A stretch of 64,000 nt of DNA, taken from positions 198,921,201 through 198,985,200 of the forward strand of contig NC_045434.1 of the NCBI RefSeq assembly GCF_002776525.5, given 5' to 3'. The stretch's first letter is position 1. The number at the start of each line of letters is the position of its first letter. The notes beneath the pieces were generated by a model, which saw nothing but the letters and a program-made list of their open reading frames with translations, ran no database searches and was not told the origin of the DNA. The DNA is from Piliocolobus tephrosceles. Lineage: Eukaryota > Chordata > Mammalia > Primates > Cercopithecidae. The position numbers were made by a program, and so were the translations under genes. Of this stretch, positions 1 to 10,701 are shown one piece after another.

Positions 1-240
1 AGCCCAAGACCCAATTTCCGCAGTGCCCTAAAGAAGAACGATGGTCCCCTGGCACCTACACAACCCTCCCAGTGGTGTCATATCTTCCGTTGGCCAGGTT
101 TCTGCAGCAAGCCCCAAAGACAAAGCTTGGCAGAGGCTGTGGCAGCCAACTCTCTGTGGAGCCTCATCCCTTTGTCCTTCCCAACAGGTAGTCGTACATC
201 TTCACCGACACAGCACCTCTATGGGAGCCTTGGCCAGCCC
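1..240 (-). other. PITHD1: PITHD1 3' UTR (partial, continues past window edge)
   Basis: This follows directly after the PITHD1 stop codon on the minus strand. No minus-strand AATAAA is present here, so the poly(A) site must lie outside the window. The plus-strand open frames in this stretch have no coding support. Confidence 0.85.
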
Positions 241-3200
241 TTAGGAAATAAAGTGTGTCTGTGGGGTAACCTGATGGACCCTATGGTCTGCTGGGTTGGC
301 AGATGCTTCGTAATTGCAGATGGTCACCTCGTGTCGGCGAAGCTGCAAGAAAATTGAGGCTGGGTCAGCCAGCCATTAGAAGAACTGTCCTTTCCCACAC
401 CACATACGTTGCAGTAGTCCTTATTCAGGTTCATTTCTAGGGGTCATCACTTAATATCTCCTGATTTTAATACTTAGAAGTCATCATCTAATATCTCCCA
501 ATTTTGATACTTTTTAACTTCAGAAAGCTGCAAAGATCATTATCAATGATTCACCCTATAACTCTGAAGATTCAGTCTCTCTACTATAATGGGGGTACCA
601 TGCGAACAGGAACCTGTCTATCGTATTATCTTATCCCTGGTCCATGAATAGAAAAGATTATCAAAAATACTCAATGAAAGCATTTGAAAGGAAAAAACTG
701 TGAATATAAATGACAATTTCAGGCTGGGCATGGAGGCTCATGCCTGTAATCCCAACACTTTGGGAGGCTGAGACAGGCAGATCACCTGAGGTCAGGAGTT
801 CGAGACCAGCCTGGCCAACATGGCGAAACCCCATCTCTACTAAAAATACAAAAAAATTAGCCAGGCGTGGCAGCAGGCACCTGTAATCCCAGCTACTCGG
901 GTGGGGGGGCGGGGGGCGGGCTGAGGCAGGAGAATCACTTGAACCCAGGAGGCAGAGGTCGCTGTGAGCCAAGATATATTAAAAAAAAAAAAGAGAGAGA
1001 GAGAGAGATATGTTATATATTTAAGGGGGTTGAAAATAACAGTTTCAACCCCCTTAAAAATACCTGTAGTTTGTCAAATGAGACGAAAAGTTCATAATGA
1101 TAAAACCAAGAAAAATAACAAACTGGGAGTAATTGTGAAACTTGCTTTTTTCCCTTCCGCTCCCATCACCACAGTGTGCAGATATGTAGACATGAGGGCA
1201 CAACCTTTCCCACCCCATCTTACCTCAGTCCACTCTCCTCTCAGGCCAATATAAAAGACCTTTGTCGTATCTGCTCCGAAGTTTTTTGAAATATGAATTG
1301 AGAGATGATAGACATTTGAAAAACGAGAAATTCTAGGGGATGACAGGAACAGGGAAAGAAGGTATGAATTATAGTTCAATGAGTATCTCACCACCATGTA
1401 AAACAATAATTCAGCTCCAGCTTGTAAAAGCCAGGCAAAGTCAGAGCTCCTGAGTCCTTCCTTCTCCTTTGGACGGGCAATTAATTCAATGACCATATAC
1501 TGAGCACCTGCCAGATCCTGTCCAAGACAGTAGGGATAAACACTGCTCCTGCCCTCAAGGAACAGGAATGCGAAGTGCTACATAACCCAGCAGGGATTCT
1601 AAAGCACATTTAGTGTTAACCTAAACTAATGGGAGATATATCTTTCCTAAAACCACCCTAGGAGTTCATTCAGATCTGCCAATTGCTTACAAGTTAACAA
1701 GTCTGTGGCTTGCACTGAAATCTCTGCCAAAAATTGACCAAGCCAAAGATCCAGTCTCCCCCACTGTTTTAACTCATTTCCAATGCTAAGAGAGCAGGAG
1801 ACTGGCCACAAACAAATGGCAAGCCCTATAAGAAGCCACAGAGAATGGAAGACAGGCCCAGTGCTTACTTTGTAGCATACTCTAATTCTCCTGTAAGATC
1901 CCGGTTCAGACTAAAGGTCTGATCTGGCTCCCTTTCTGTATCATCAAAGGACATCTGTGGAATATTCTTGTACCTGAGAAAGGAAAGGAAAGAAAAGTCA
2001 AGAAATGTGCATTATCACATGTTTCAGGTTTTCAAAACTTTCTGACTGCTTAAATGGTTTTGGTTCTATCAATAGGAGACTGAATTTGGGGGTCAAATTT
2101 TAGAAATAACATTTTATACAAGTATCTCCAAGTATCTTTTTCTTTTTTTTTTAGACAGAGTCTCACTGTGTCACCTAGGCTGGAGTGCAATGGTGCAATC
2201 TCAGCTCACTGCAACCTCCACCTCCCAGGTTCAAGTGATTCTCATGCCTCAGCCTCCTGAGTAGCTGGGACTACAGGTGTACGTCACCACGCCCAGCTAA
2301 TTTTGGTACTTTTAGTAAAGACACGGTTTTGCCATGTTGGCAATGCTGGTCTCTAACTCCCAACCTCAGGTGATCTGCCCACATCGGTCTTCCAAAGTGC
2401 GGGAATTACAGGCATGAGCCACTGCGCCCAGCCTACAAATATCTTTAATCCAACAAAAAAAGAGCTGAGATGTGCAACATAACCCCATGGCATCTTTGAG
2501 TGGGTTAATATCACGTGAGAAGCAATACACAAAGAGACGGCTCAAACTAGGTCACATGCAGCAAATGCATGGAGAAAATAAACAACTCAGCACATTCAGA
2601 CCAAACTGAGGATGTTATTAAATAGAACAGCTTACCCATGGGAAAAATACATACTTTGGCAGAAACATATTACACACAGTTAAGAGATAAAAGATCAGGT
2701 AACCCAATGCTCAATCATTTTGTGTCCAAAAATTATGTCATATACTCAGTCACCTTACAGTTCTTAAAAAATTTATAACATGGGGATTTCCATTTTGAAA
2801 GAGCACACAAGACTGCAATCTCACATCTAAACCGCTAGAGAGGGTGCAGTGAGCCGAGATCACGCCACTGCACTCCAGCCAGGATGACAGTGAGACTCCA
2901 TCTCAAAATAAATAAAAAGTAAACTGCTAGAGAAGAAAATGTTTTTCAAAGAGTAATCTAAAAAGTAGCTGTCTCTACAACCCACAAATTCCCAAAGACT
3001 AAGCCACATGTCCCCACCAATTCCAGGGTGTTTTATTAACACACCCACAGAGAAAAGGCCTCGATATCAGCTGGAGCAAAATCATGTAATTTAAGAAAGC
3101 AAATGTTTACTTCAAAGTGTTTCTAAGAATGATGCACCATAGAATAATAATAATAGTGAACATTTATAAGCGGCATAATGACAAGCAGTATAGCACGGTA

Positions 3201-6200
3201 GTTAAAATCTAGAGCTAGACTTTCTGGGATTCAAGCCTGGCTCTGTCACTTACCAGCTGAGTAAATTTGGGCACCTGATTTAAATTTGGGCATCTGTAAA
3301 ATGGGAATAATAATAGTACATATTCCACACAGTTGGTATGGAGATGAAATTGTATCAATTCTAAGTAATGCATATATTAAACACACTTTACTATGGAAAA
3401 GGTCAAACTTACATAAAAGCAGAGAGAACATAATGAATCTCCACATACTTTTCACTCATCTTCAATGATCAACATTTTGTAGATTTTGCCTATATCAGCC
3501 TGATTTTGTTTAAGCTCAATATTTTAAAGCAATCCCAGACACAGCATTTCACCTATAAATATTCCAGTATGGGCCAGGCGCGGTGGCTCACCCCTGTAAT
3601 CCCAGCACCTTGGGAGGCGGAGGCAGCTGGATCACTTGAGGTCAGGAGTTCGAGAGCTGCCTGGTCAACACAGCGAAACCCTGTCGATACTAAAACTAAA
3701 AAAAAAAATTAGCAAGGCATGGTGGTGTGCGCCTGTAATCCCAGCTATTCAGGAGGCTGAGGCAAGAGAATCGCTTGACCCCAAGAGGCGGAGGTTGCAG
3801 TGAGCCAAGATTGGGCCACTGCACTCCAACCTAGGCAACAGAGCAGAACTCTGTCTTAAAATAATAATAATAATAAATATATATAATATATACTGTTAAA
3901 AAGGGCTTTTAGGCCAGGCACGGTGGTTCCCTTGAGGCCAGTTCTTGAGACCAGCCTGGCCAACATGGCGAAACCCCATCTCTGTAAAAAATACAAAAAT
4001 TAGCCAGGTTTGGTGACAGGCGTCTGTAATCTCAGCTCCTTGGGAGGCCGAGGCAGAAGAATCACTTGAACCTGGGAGGCGGAGGTTGCAGTGAGCTGAG
4101 ATTGCAGTGAGCCGAGATTGCAGTGAGCCGAGATTGCACCACTGCACTCTAGCCTGGGCAGAAGTGAGACATCATCTTAAAAAAAAAAAAAAAAAGGGGG
4201 GGGGCGGGAAGGAGGGGGGGCTTTAAAAAAATACATATATGTGGCTGGGCACCATGGCTCATGCCTGTTAATTCCCAGCACTTTGGGAGGCTGAGGTGGG
4301 CAGATCACGAGGTTAGGAGATCAAGACCATCCTGGCTAACATGGTGAAACTCTGTCTCTACTAAAAAATACAAAAAATTAGCCAGGCATGGTGGCTGGCA
4401 CCTGTAGTCCCAGCTACTCAGGAGGCTGAGGTGGGAGAATGGTGTGAACCCAGGAGGCAGAGCTTGCAGTGAGCCGAGGTGACATCACTGCACTCCAATC
4501 TGGGCGACAGAGACTCCATCTCCAAACAAACAAACAAAATATATGTAATACCATTTTACAATAATTGACAACATCAACAGATAACAAAATTAACAGCAAT
4601 TCTTTTTAATTTTTTTTAGGCTGGGTGCAGTGGCTCACTCCTATAATCTCAGCACACTGGGAGGCTGAGGTGGGCAGACTGCTTGATCCCAGGAGTTCAA
4701 GACCAGCCTGGGCAACATGGCAAAACCCCATTTCTGCAAAAAAAATACATAAATTAGCTGGGCATATTGGCACATGTCTGTATTCCCAGCTGCCTGGGAG
4801 GCTGCGGTGAGAGGATTGCTTGAGCTCAGGAGGTAGAGGCTGCAGTGAGCTATGATTGCAGCACTGCACTCCAGCCTAGGTGACAAAGTGGGGCCCTATC
4901 TCAAAATATATAAACAAATAATATATTTTTAAGCCTTGCTCTGTTGCCCAGGCTGGGGTACAATATAAGATCTTATGATCTTAATTCACCATAACCTTTA
5001 ATTCCTAGGCTCAAGTGATCCTTTGGCCTCAGCCTCCCCAAAGTGCTAGGATTGAGGCATGAGCCACTGTGCCCAGCCCAATGGTAATTTTTTTTTTTCC
5101 TTTTGAGACAGAATCTTGCACTGTTGCACATGCTAGAGTGCAGTAGCTTGATCTCAGCTCACTGCAACCTCTGCCTCCTGGGTTCAAGTGATTTTCCTGC
5201 CTCAGCCTCACGAGTAGCTGGGATTACAGGCACCTGCCACCATGCCCGGCTAATTTTTGTGTTTTTAGTAGAGACAGGGTTTCACCATGTTGGCCAGGCT
5301 GGTCTTGAACTCCTGACCTCAGGTGATCTGCCTGTCGCGGCTTCCCAAAGTGCTGGGATTATAGGTGTGAGCCGCTGCGCCTGGCTGAATGGTAATCCTT
5401 TAGTAACAAGCAACACCTTATCTGTGTTCAAACTTCCCTGATTTAATACTCTCAATCTAACTTTTCTGGATGTGTCCATGGCATGTCATAGTTAAATAGC
5501 ATTTTTTTCTGTATTAACTGTATATAATATAATGGTACATTTTACAATCAATGACATTTTACATTTGATAAAGTATAATACATGTAGTGTGCTTAGAACT
5601 GAGCGCTATGTATTTGTACCTGTTCACCCAAAATCGGGCACTTACTGTGTTCCAGACCTAATCTAAGCTCTTTACATGTTTTATCTCATTTAAGCCTCTC
5701 CACAATCTTGTAAGTTATGTATGCACTGTTACCATTCCCATGTTAGATATGAGAAAATCCAGGCATAGAAGATAAGGTCTCAAAGTCATGAAGGTAGCAA
5801 GTGGTACAGCCATTATTTGAACCCAGTTTACTCCAGACCCCACACTCTAAATCACAATGCAGCATGGATGTCTAATATTCTCAGGTCAGTCCATCATCTT
5901 CCAAGTAAATAAGTCTCCAAAAGCATCAAAGGTATTATTTCCTTAAAATGATTAAACACATGTATTTGCTTCCAAATTCATGTTTCTAATACTCAACTAC
6001 AATATATCTTAAATCTCTTTAAAGTCCTTTAAATTAATCAATTTTTCAGATGAATTTTTTTTTTTTTTTTTTTTTTGAGACAGAGTCTCGCTCTGTTGTC
6101 CAGGCTGGAGTGCAGTGGTGCAATCTTGGCTCACTGCAACCTGCACCTCCCCAGTTCAAGTGTTTTCATGCTTCAGCCTCTCCAGTAGCTAGGATTACAG

Positions 6201-9023
6201 GCCCGTGCCACTGCGCCCAGCTAATTTTTGTATTTTTAGTAGAGACAGGGTTTCGTCATGTTGACCAGGCTGATCTTGAACTCCTGGCCTCAAGTGATCC
6301 GCCTGCCTCGGCCTCCCAAAGTGCTGGGATTTGAATTTTTTTATTTTCTTTTTTTGAGATGGAGTCTTGCTGTCACCCAGACTGGAGTGCAGTGGGGCGA
6401 TCTTGGCTCACTGCAACCTCTGCCACCTGGGTTCAAGCGATTCTCCTGCCTCAGCCTCCTGAGTAGCTGGGATTACAGGCATATGCCACCACACCCAGCT
6501 AATTTTTGTATTTTTAGTAGAAATGGGGTTTCAGCAACTTGGCCAGGCTGGTCTTGAACTCCTGACCTCGTGATCTACCCGTCTCAGCCTCCCAAAGTGC
6601 TGGGATTACAGGCGTGAGCCACCATGCCTGGCCTCTAGGATTTTAATTTTTTATTTATTTGTTTTTATTACTACTTTTGCAATGGGGTCTCATTCTGTCA
6701 TCCAGGCTAGAGTGCAGTGCAGAGATCTCAGTTTGCTGCAACCTCTGCCTCCCAGGTTCAAGCAATTCTCCTGCCTCACCCTCCCTAGTAGCTGGAATTA
6801 CAGGTGTGCACCACCAGGCCCGGCTAATTTTTTTATTTTTAGTAGAGACAGGGTTTCACCAGGTTGGCCAGGCTGGTCTCGAACCTCAGGTGATCTGACC
6901 ACCTCAGCCTCCCAAAGTGCTGGGATTACAGGTGTGAGTCACTGTGCCCGACCTATATGTCATCTTTTATTGGTTTTGTGGGAAAAGTTACTGCACCCGG
7001 CCTGAACTTTTTAAATGTAAAGTTCTTCTTGTATGTTTCTCCAGCACTCAAAAAGCAGTTTTCCCTTTCTTTTAGGAAGGCTGTTCTGGAATAAGGTAAG
7101 TTGTCAAAAATAATACTAACTCTGTTGGCAAAAGATTCAGTGTTGCAAGAAGTATACACAACTTTGCTAACTAAATGCCACACAAACTCAAGTGGAGTAA
7201 TTCCACGTCAACAAAACACATAAGATCATTACTGTATGAAACAGCAAGGAAAAATGTTGAAGCTAACCCCAAGAAGAGAATCCATAAAGATCACATGAGA
7301 TCTGCAGCTAGTTATTAAGAAAACTGCAAAGTCATCAACAAATGACATTTACACAATGCTCTCTGAATGAATCGTGTCATAGTATGCACTTTGAAATATG
7401 AGACAAGTTGTTGGCCCTAAAGATGCTTAATCTAAGAAGGTCATTAATTCAGGAAGAAATATGTGTATTCCAATGCAGAATGAGAACAGGGCCAAGATAT
7501 TTTAAAAGGGGAAATATTAAACCTGGTAAGAAGAAAAATGATACTATTCTGCAATAAATGTAACCACGGGAGCTCCTTGAGGGCCTAAGCTTTTGCCACT
7601 TACAGTCTCATCTCAGAGGGGTGTGAGTCATCATCCTCTCCCATTATAATGATGCCTTTGAGCTTGACATTGCCCGTAAATCTGCCAGAATGCAAAAGAG
7701 AAGGTTGTCAACCTGGGTTTGAATACCTGTTTAGTTGTGTGACCCTGGGCAAGACCCTTCCCTTGTATGGGCTTCAGTTTACTCATCTGTCAACTTGTAC
7801 TAATTTCTAAGATCCTGTCCACCTCTAGCATTCTACAATTCTAAGAAATTTACCTCAATTTCTCAGTTATTGGTTTCCAGTCTGCACCAAGAAAGCTATG
7901 ATGCCTTCCTCCTCAAACCCATTAAATTAATTTATCCCATTTCAAGAAGCTCTTGACACCAGTGAATGGTGTGCTCTTGACACCAGTGAATGAATTCATC
8001 TGAAGAGGCAACTGGGTACAGCTTATTTAGCCTGAGGTAGGCACCAAGGAGATACTTACGGAATATTAAACAGAAGCTCTTCATCTGCATCACTTTCAAC
8101 AAACTGGAGGGGATGGGGAGGGGGGAGGAGAAAGCAACAAATATTTGCTGAGAGCCTACAATTTCAGGCATCTCCCACCCTGTTCTACAACTGCGGTGCA
8201 ATGGGAATAGTCACTCTCCCTTTGTTATCCAAGACTTACTAACTTGAAGCTAATCAGTCTTATCCAGTGTCCTAACAGCCACAGGTCATCCAACTGGAAG
8301 GTGCTTAATAAAAAGCCCATGAATGAATTTCCAGGGTCGAAGAGCCTTCTTAAGTGTGAACTGAAAGGCAGGTGCTTACGTGCATTTTTCTGAGGAGAAG
8401 GTCCATCGTTTTCAAATAGATAGCAAGGGGGTCTGCGACCCCACAATATAAAGAACCTTTGCTTTATATGGGAAACACCTTTCATCTCCCTAGGCTCTTC
8501 TTCACTAAGTAATATGATGAGGCAGCCATTAGCACCAGTGGTCCAACGGCCCTCACGGCCATCCTCTCTAACCCACACAGCCCTGGAAGAGCGTTAGGCT
8601 GTGTAGCTTGACAAAACTGTCCCCGTTCCCTCTCGGCCTCAGTTTCCCTATATGCAAAATGGGGAGACTCAACGCTGCTCGCCTCCCAGAGCTGGCAGGA
8701 GACAGGCACGGAAAAGCGCTTGGCAACCAGGCTGTCGTTATTTTTAACATCAGGAATGAGTAGACCGACGGCCCGAGGCCAAACGCGCACCCCGCCCCGC
8801 CCGCCCCAAGCCCCAGGCGGCCCACCTTGGAGCGGTCGGTCCGCTCCTCCCACGGCTTGAAGACGCCGCGGCCGCTGCCCTCGCGGCTCTCGTTAAGGCA
8901 CTGCAGCCGCTCCAGGTCGATGCGCAGGTACAGGCCATAGGCCAGGCCGCGCTGCTCGGGCGGCTCCTCCCGTTCGGCGGCGCAGCGGCAGCCACCCCCG
9001 CCGTGGCTGTGACCGTGCGACAT
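241..9023 (-). CDS. PITHD1: PITHD1, PITH domain-containing protein 1 (6 coding exons, 211 aa)
   Basis: Coding exons in transcript order are 9023-8826, 8103-8060, 7681-7604, 1973-1869, 1332-1224 and 342-241 (stop TAA at 243-241). They sum to 636 nt, i.e. 211 codons plus stop, the length of the human protein. All introns are GT-AG and phases join without a break. The first exon encodes the His/Gly-rich MSHGHSHGGGG start; later exons carry FVESDADEELLFNIP, the MGEDDDSHPSEMRL segment, FGADTTKVFYIGLRGEW and the C-terminal QVTPQTHFIS. The PITH fold, also found at the C-terminus of the thioredoxin-like protein TXNL1, spans most of the protein (about residues 20-192). That domain links family members to the 26S proteasome; PITHD1 has also been tied to megakaryocyte differentiation and sperm function. 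No signal peptide or membrane segment is visible. Transcription starts in a CpG island. Identity is very secure; the molecular role is family knowledge. Confidence 0.97.
722..991 (+). mobile_element. Alu (S-like), 3' end rearranged
   Basis: In PITHD1 intron 5, antisense to the gene. The right arm has a G-rich expansion at 901-920, and the end of the arm is replaced by an A-rich and (GA)n tail. Confidence 0.9.
1020..1058. repeat. Perfect inverted repeat, 16-bp arms, 7-base loop
   Basis: The arms are 1020-1035 and 1043-1058, separated by ATAACAG. They pair without mismatch and include a G5/C5 block. It lies in PITHD1 intron 5, just after an Alu remnant and a short GA run, and would form a stable hairpin in the pre-mRNA. 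Confidence 0.9.
2136..2433 (-). mobile_element. Alu, full-length dimer
   Basis: In PITHD1 intron 3. Target duplication-like flanks CAAGTATCTTT and CAAATATCTTT bracket it. Confidence 0.92.
2838..2920 (+). mobile_element. Alu 3'-end fragment
   Basis: Only the last part of the right arm is present, with an AAATAAATAA tail. In PITHD1 intron 3. Confidence 0.85.
3183..3360 (+). mobile_element. MIR SINE fossil
   Basis: It shows the MIR core (TGGCTCTGTCACTTACCAGCTG), split by a small duplication, followed by the CATCTGTAAAATGGG segment. Confidence 0.75.
3405..3565 (+). mobile_element. Probable old L1M-type LINE fragment
   Basis: The AT-rich unique-looking stretch resembles 3' parts of ancient L1 elements (CTTCAATGATCAACATTTTG, CAATCCCAGACA). 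Assignment is uncertain. Confidence 0.35.
3572..3880 (+). mobile_element. Alu with (AAT)n tail
   Basis: A full dimer in PITHD1 intron 3. The poly(A) tail has become an AATAAT microsatellite. Confidence 0.92.
3911..4188 (+). mobile_element. Alu with left-arm deletion and internal triplication
   Basis: The left arm lacks the CCTGTAATCCCAGCACTTTGG block. The right arm repeats a 16-bp GCAGTGAGCYGAGATT unit three times at about 4089-4136. Confidence 0.9.
4195..4222 (+). repeat. G-rich low-complexity run
   Basis: Runs of G (GGGGGGGGGCGGG, then GGAGGGGGGG) directly after the poly(A) tail of the preceding Alu. They could form a G-quadruplex on the plus strand. Confidence 0.8.
4243..4538 (+). mobile_element. 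Alu (Y/S-like)
   Basis: A full dimer in PITHD1 intron 3 with a CAAACAAACAAA tail. Confidence 0.92.
4619..4908 (+). mobile_element. Alu (old, J-like)
   Basis: A full but diverged dimer. AGGTAGAGGCTGCAGTGAGCTATGATTG is typical of the oldest Alus. Confidence 0.9.
4932..5079 (-). mobile_element. Alu monomer fragment
   Basis: A single diverged arm from CTTGCTCTGTTGCCCAGGCT to GCCACTGTGCCCAGCC. Confidence 0.85.
5089..5386 (-). mobile_element. Alu (S-like)
   Basis: A full dimer in PITHD1 intron 3. Confidence 0.92.
5610..5865 (-). mobile_element. MIR SINE fossil
   Basis: An inverse MIR pattern: GCACTTACTGTGTTCCAG, a degraded GATATGAGAAAATCCAGGCA, and TTTGAACCCAG at the far end. Confidence 0.7.
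6055..6331 (-). mobile_element. Alu, head lost
   Basis: It begins with a long T tract and stops at GTGCTGGGATT, where the next T-rich segment begins. Confidence 0.9.
6338..6633 (-). mobile_element. Alu (S/Y-like)
   Basis: A full dimer immediately following the truncated copy. In PITHD1 intron 3. Confidence 0.92.
6672..6953 (-). mobile_element. Alu (S-like)
   Basis: The third consecutive Alu in the same orientation. A short orphan Alu head (ACTGCACCCGGCC) recurs at about 6990-7002. Confidence 0.9.
7003..7600. other. PITHD1 intron 3, unique-sequence part
   Basis: No repeat or exon recognised. It is AT-rich sequence between the Alu cluster and coding exon 3. Confidence 0.5.
7705..7840 (+). 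mobile_element. MIR SINE fossil
   Basis: In PITHD1 intron 2. MIR core CTGGGTTTGAATACCTG, GTGTGACCCTGGGCAAG, then CTCATCTGTCAACTT. Confidence 0.8.
7949..7992. repeat. Direct tandem duplication, 20 bp, period 24
   Basis: GCTCTTGACACCAGTGAATG occurs at 7949-7968 and again at 7973-7992. It is in PITHD1 intron 2, about 70 bp past the exon 2 donor. Confidence 0.95.
8590..8745 (+). mobile_element. Probable MIR fossil at edge of CpG island
   Basis: In PITHD1 intron 1. A CTCGGCCTCAGTTTCCCTAT segment followed by AAAATGGGGA is typical of a MIR. Confidence 0.55.
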
Positions 9024-9158
9024 GGCGACACTGCCACCTGCGCGTCCTCTCGGCCCTGCCGCCGCACTCGCTCGTTCTGCTCAGACTAGCTCCGCGCCGC
9101 TTATCTCCAGCCGCCAAGCGCGCCGCGCCCGCCGCGTCGTAAAAGGCGCCGCTGTGCG

Positions 9159-9168
9159 GCGCATGCGC
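9159..9168. promoter_or_regulatory. NRF1-like palindrome GCGCATGCGC
   Basis: A perfect match to the core of the NRF1 consensus, about 140 bp upstream of the PITHD1 ATG inside the CpG island. NRF1 sites of this form are common in TATA-less promoters. Occupancy is inferred. Confidence 0.6.
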
Positions 9169-9181
9169 CCAGGGAGAAGGC

Positions 9182-9235
9182 GGGGGCGGGGGCGGGGGCG
9201 GGGGCGGGGGCGGGGGCGGGGGCGGGGGCGGGGGC
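9182..9235 (+). repeat. (GGGGGC)9 hexanucleotide tandem repeat
   Basis: Nine uninterrupted GGGGGC units lie 160-210 bp upstream of the PITHD1 ATG. Each unit overlaps a GGGCGG-type Sp1 core, and the G-runs can form G-quadruplexes. The plus-strand Arg-Gly open frame across it is a by-product of the repeat. Confidence 0.95.
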
Positions 9236-9314
9236 GGAACTGACGTTGGACTCGCACCTCCCGGGTGCCAGAGTTCGTGTAGACTCCGGTCCTGGAGCTG
9301 TATGCTGCTGCTGT

Positions 9315-9425
9315 CCCAGCTTCCCAGGTGTGGAAACTGAAGGACCGAGAGATTAAACGGGTGTGCTGAGTAAATTCACAGGCTGAGATTCGAATTCTCC
9401 TCCCCCAACGAAGCTGGAGCCTGTG
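9315..9425 (-). mobile_element. Probable MIR fossil
   Basis: GGTGTGGAAACTGAAGGACC and GAGATTCGAATTCTCC match an inverted MIR core. Upstream of PITHD1. Confidence 0.5.
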
Positions 9426-9639
9426 CTCTCTTCCTTGATCACCACGTTTCTTTGCGAGCTGATGGAGGAAAGCGTGAGGAATGATAAGGCCCTGGAGACT
9501 GGAGAACGCGAGCTTATCGCTGTCTCAGATGCGCACGCTTAGGCGTTGAGAGCTCACAGGCCCACTTGCATAACCACTTTCTTGATAGCGGGGTTACAGC
9601 TTGAGAACACGGGGCTTTGTGCACGGCGAGACCTCGAGA

Positions 9640-10240
9640 CTAGTCCTGGGTCTGCTACTGGCCGTTGTGACACCTTAAGTCATTTCCCCTATTCTGAGAC
9701 TCCGTTTCCTCGTCTGTAAGGTGGGAAGAATAGTATCTGTTTCATAGGATCACAGTGAGTATTAAATGAAATAATGCAATTAAAGAACTCAGCAGGCCGG
9801 GCGCGGTGGCTCACGCCTGTAATCCCAGCACTTTGGGAGGCCGAGGCGGGCGGATCACGAGGTCAAGAGATGGAGACCAGCCTAGCCAACATGGTGAAAC
9901 CCCGTCTCTACTAAAAATACAAAAATTAGCCAGGCGTAGTGGCGCGAGCCTGTAGTCCCAGCTACTCGGGAGGCTGAAGCAGCAGAATCGCTTGAACCCG
10001 GGAGGCAGAGGTTGCAGTTGAGCCGAGATCGCGCCACTGCACTCCAGCCTGGCGACAGAGCAAGACTCTGTCTCAAAAAGAAAAAGGAACTCAGCAAATG
10101 GCTGACACATGATAGGCATCCAGTACCCGATGGTTATTATGGTCAAATCCAACCACAGCCACTTACTAGCTGCGTGGCCTTGGGCAACTAACTTGATCTC
10201 TCTGAGACCCAGTTTACCCCCTGTGAAGTGACTGTGAAGT
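9640..10240 (+). mobile_element. MIR SINE fossil(s), split by an Alu
   Basis: The left part (9640-9794) has GGTCTGCTACTGGCC and GTTTCCTCGTCTGTAAG. The right part (10086-10240) has AACTCAGCAAATGGC, then CACTTACTAGCTGCGTGG. At least two MIR copies are involved. Confidence 0.7.
9795..10085 (+). mobile_element. AluY-like element
   Basis: A well-preserved dimer starting GGCCGGGCGCGGTGGCTCAC. The target site AGAACTCAGCA recurs after the tail as GGAACTCAGCA. Confidence 0.93.
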
Positions 10241-10279
10241 GAAGGGATTCCTCCCCCATGTGATACTTCAGAGTACTTT

Positions 10280-10515
10280 TTTCAAACAGCTGGTGTTGAC
10301 CTGTAAATAGGTTTTAAAATCCGTTTATAGAAAATTGTGATCAACATTTAAAAAAAAATAGAATACAAAACAACAACAACAATGTATCACACATTTCAAA
10401 TCTCAATTGATGAAACTTTTGTTTCAGTTTTGAGTTTGTATTCAGGCACAATATGATGTGTTTTTCATATTGTGGGTTGAGATCAAAATAATTAAAAAAC
10501 CACTGTTTAGAGGTG
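10280..10515. mobile_element. Possible decayed hAT-type DNA transposon
   Basis: The segment with GTTGAGATCAAAATAATTAA and AACCACTGTTTAG resembles ends of old hAT-group elements. No terminal repeats could be confirmed. Confidence 0.3.
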
Positions 10516-10700
10516 AAATAATCTTGTTTTCAGGATAGAATGTTTTCCTACTCCCTGGTGGGGAAAAGACAGGATACAGAAAGAGTTATGGGATACCCTG
10601 GCTACTCTCTTCCCTTCACATCTGGCTCTGGAGTGCTCAGTGGGGCTGGTGAAGTATAGACCAAAATATCCATATTTTCAAGTTCTATTCAGAATATTTT
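10516..10700. other. Intergenic sequence, nothing recognised
   Basis: No open frame, RNA motif or clear repeat seen between two old mobile elements. Confidence 0.5.
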
Positions 10701-10701
10701 T

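Larger units (their letters stand above)
8750..9245 (-). promoter_or_regulatory. PITHD1: PITHD1 CpG-island promoter
   Basis: A GC- and CpG-dense block covers the first coding exon and the bases upstream. There is no TATA box at a typical distance. It contains a GC-box-like hexanucleotide repeat and an NRF1-like palindrome, the usual make-up of a housekeeping promoter. The exact transcription start cannot be read from the sequence; about 9030-9120 is likely. Confidence 0.8.

Noticed and set aside
9022..9243. Plus-strand 73-codon frame ending in an Arg-Gly repeat
   Set aside because: The repeat is the GGGGGC promoter hexamer read in one frame; the frame runs antisense to PITHD1 exon 1.
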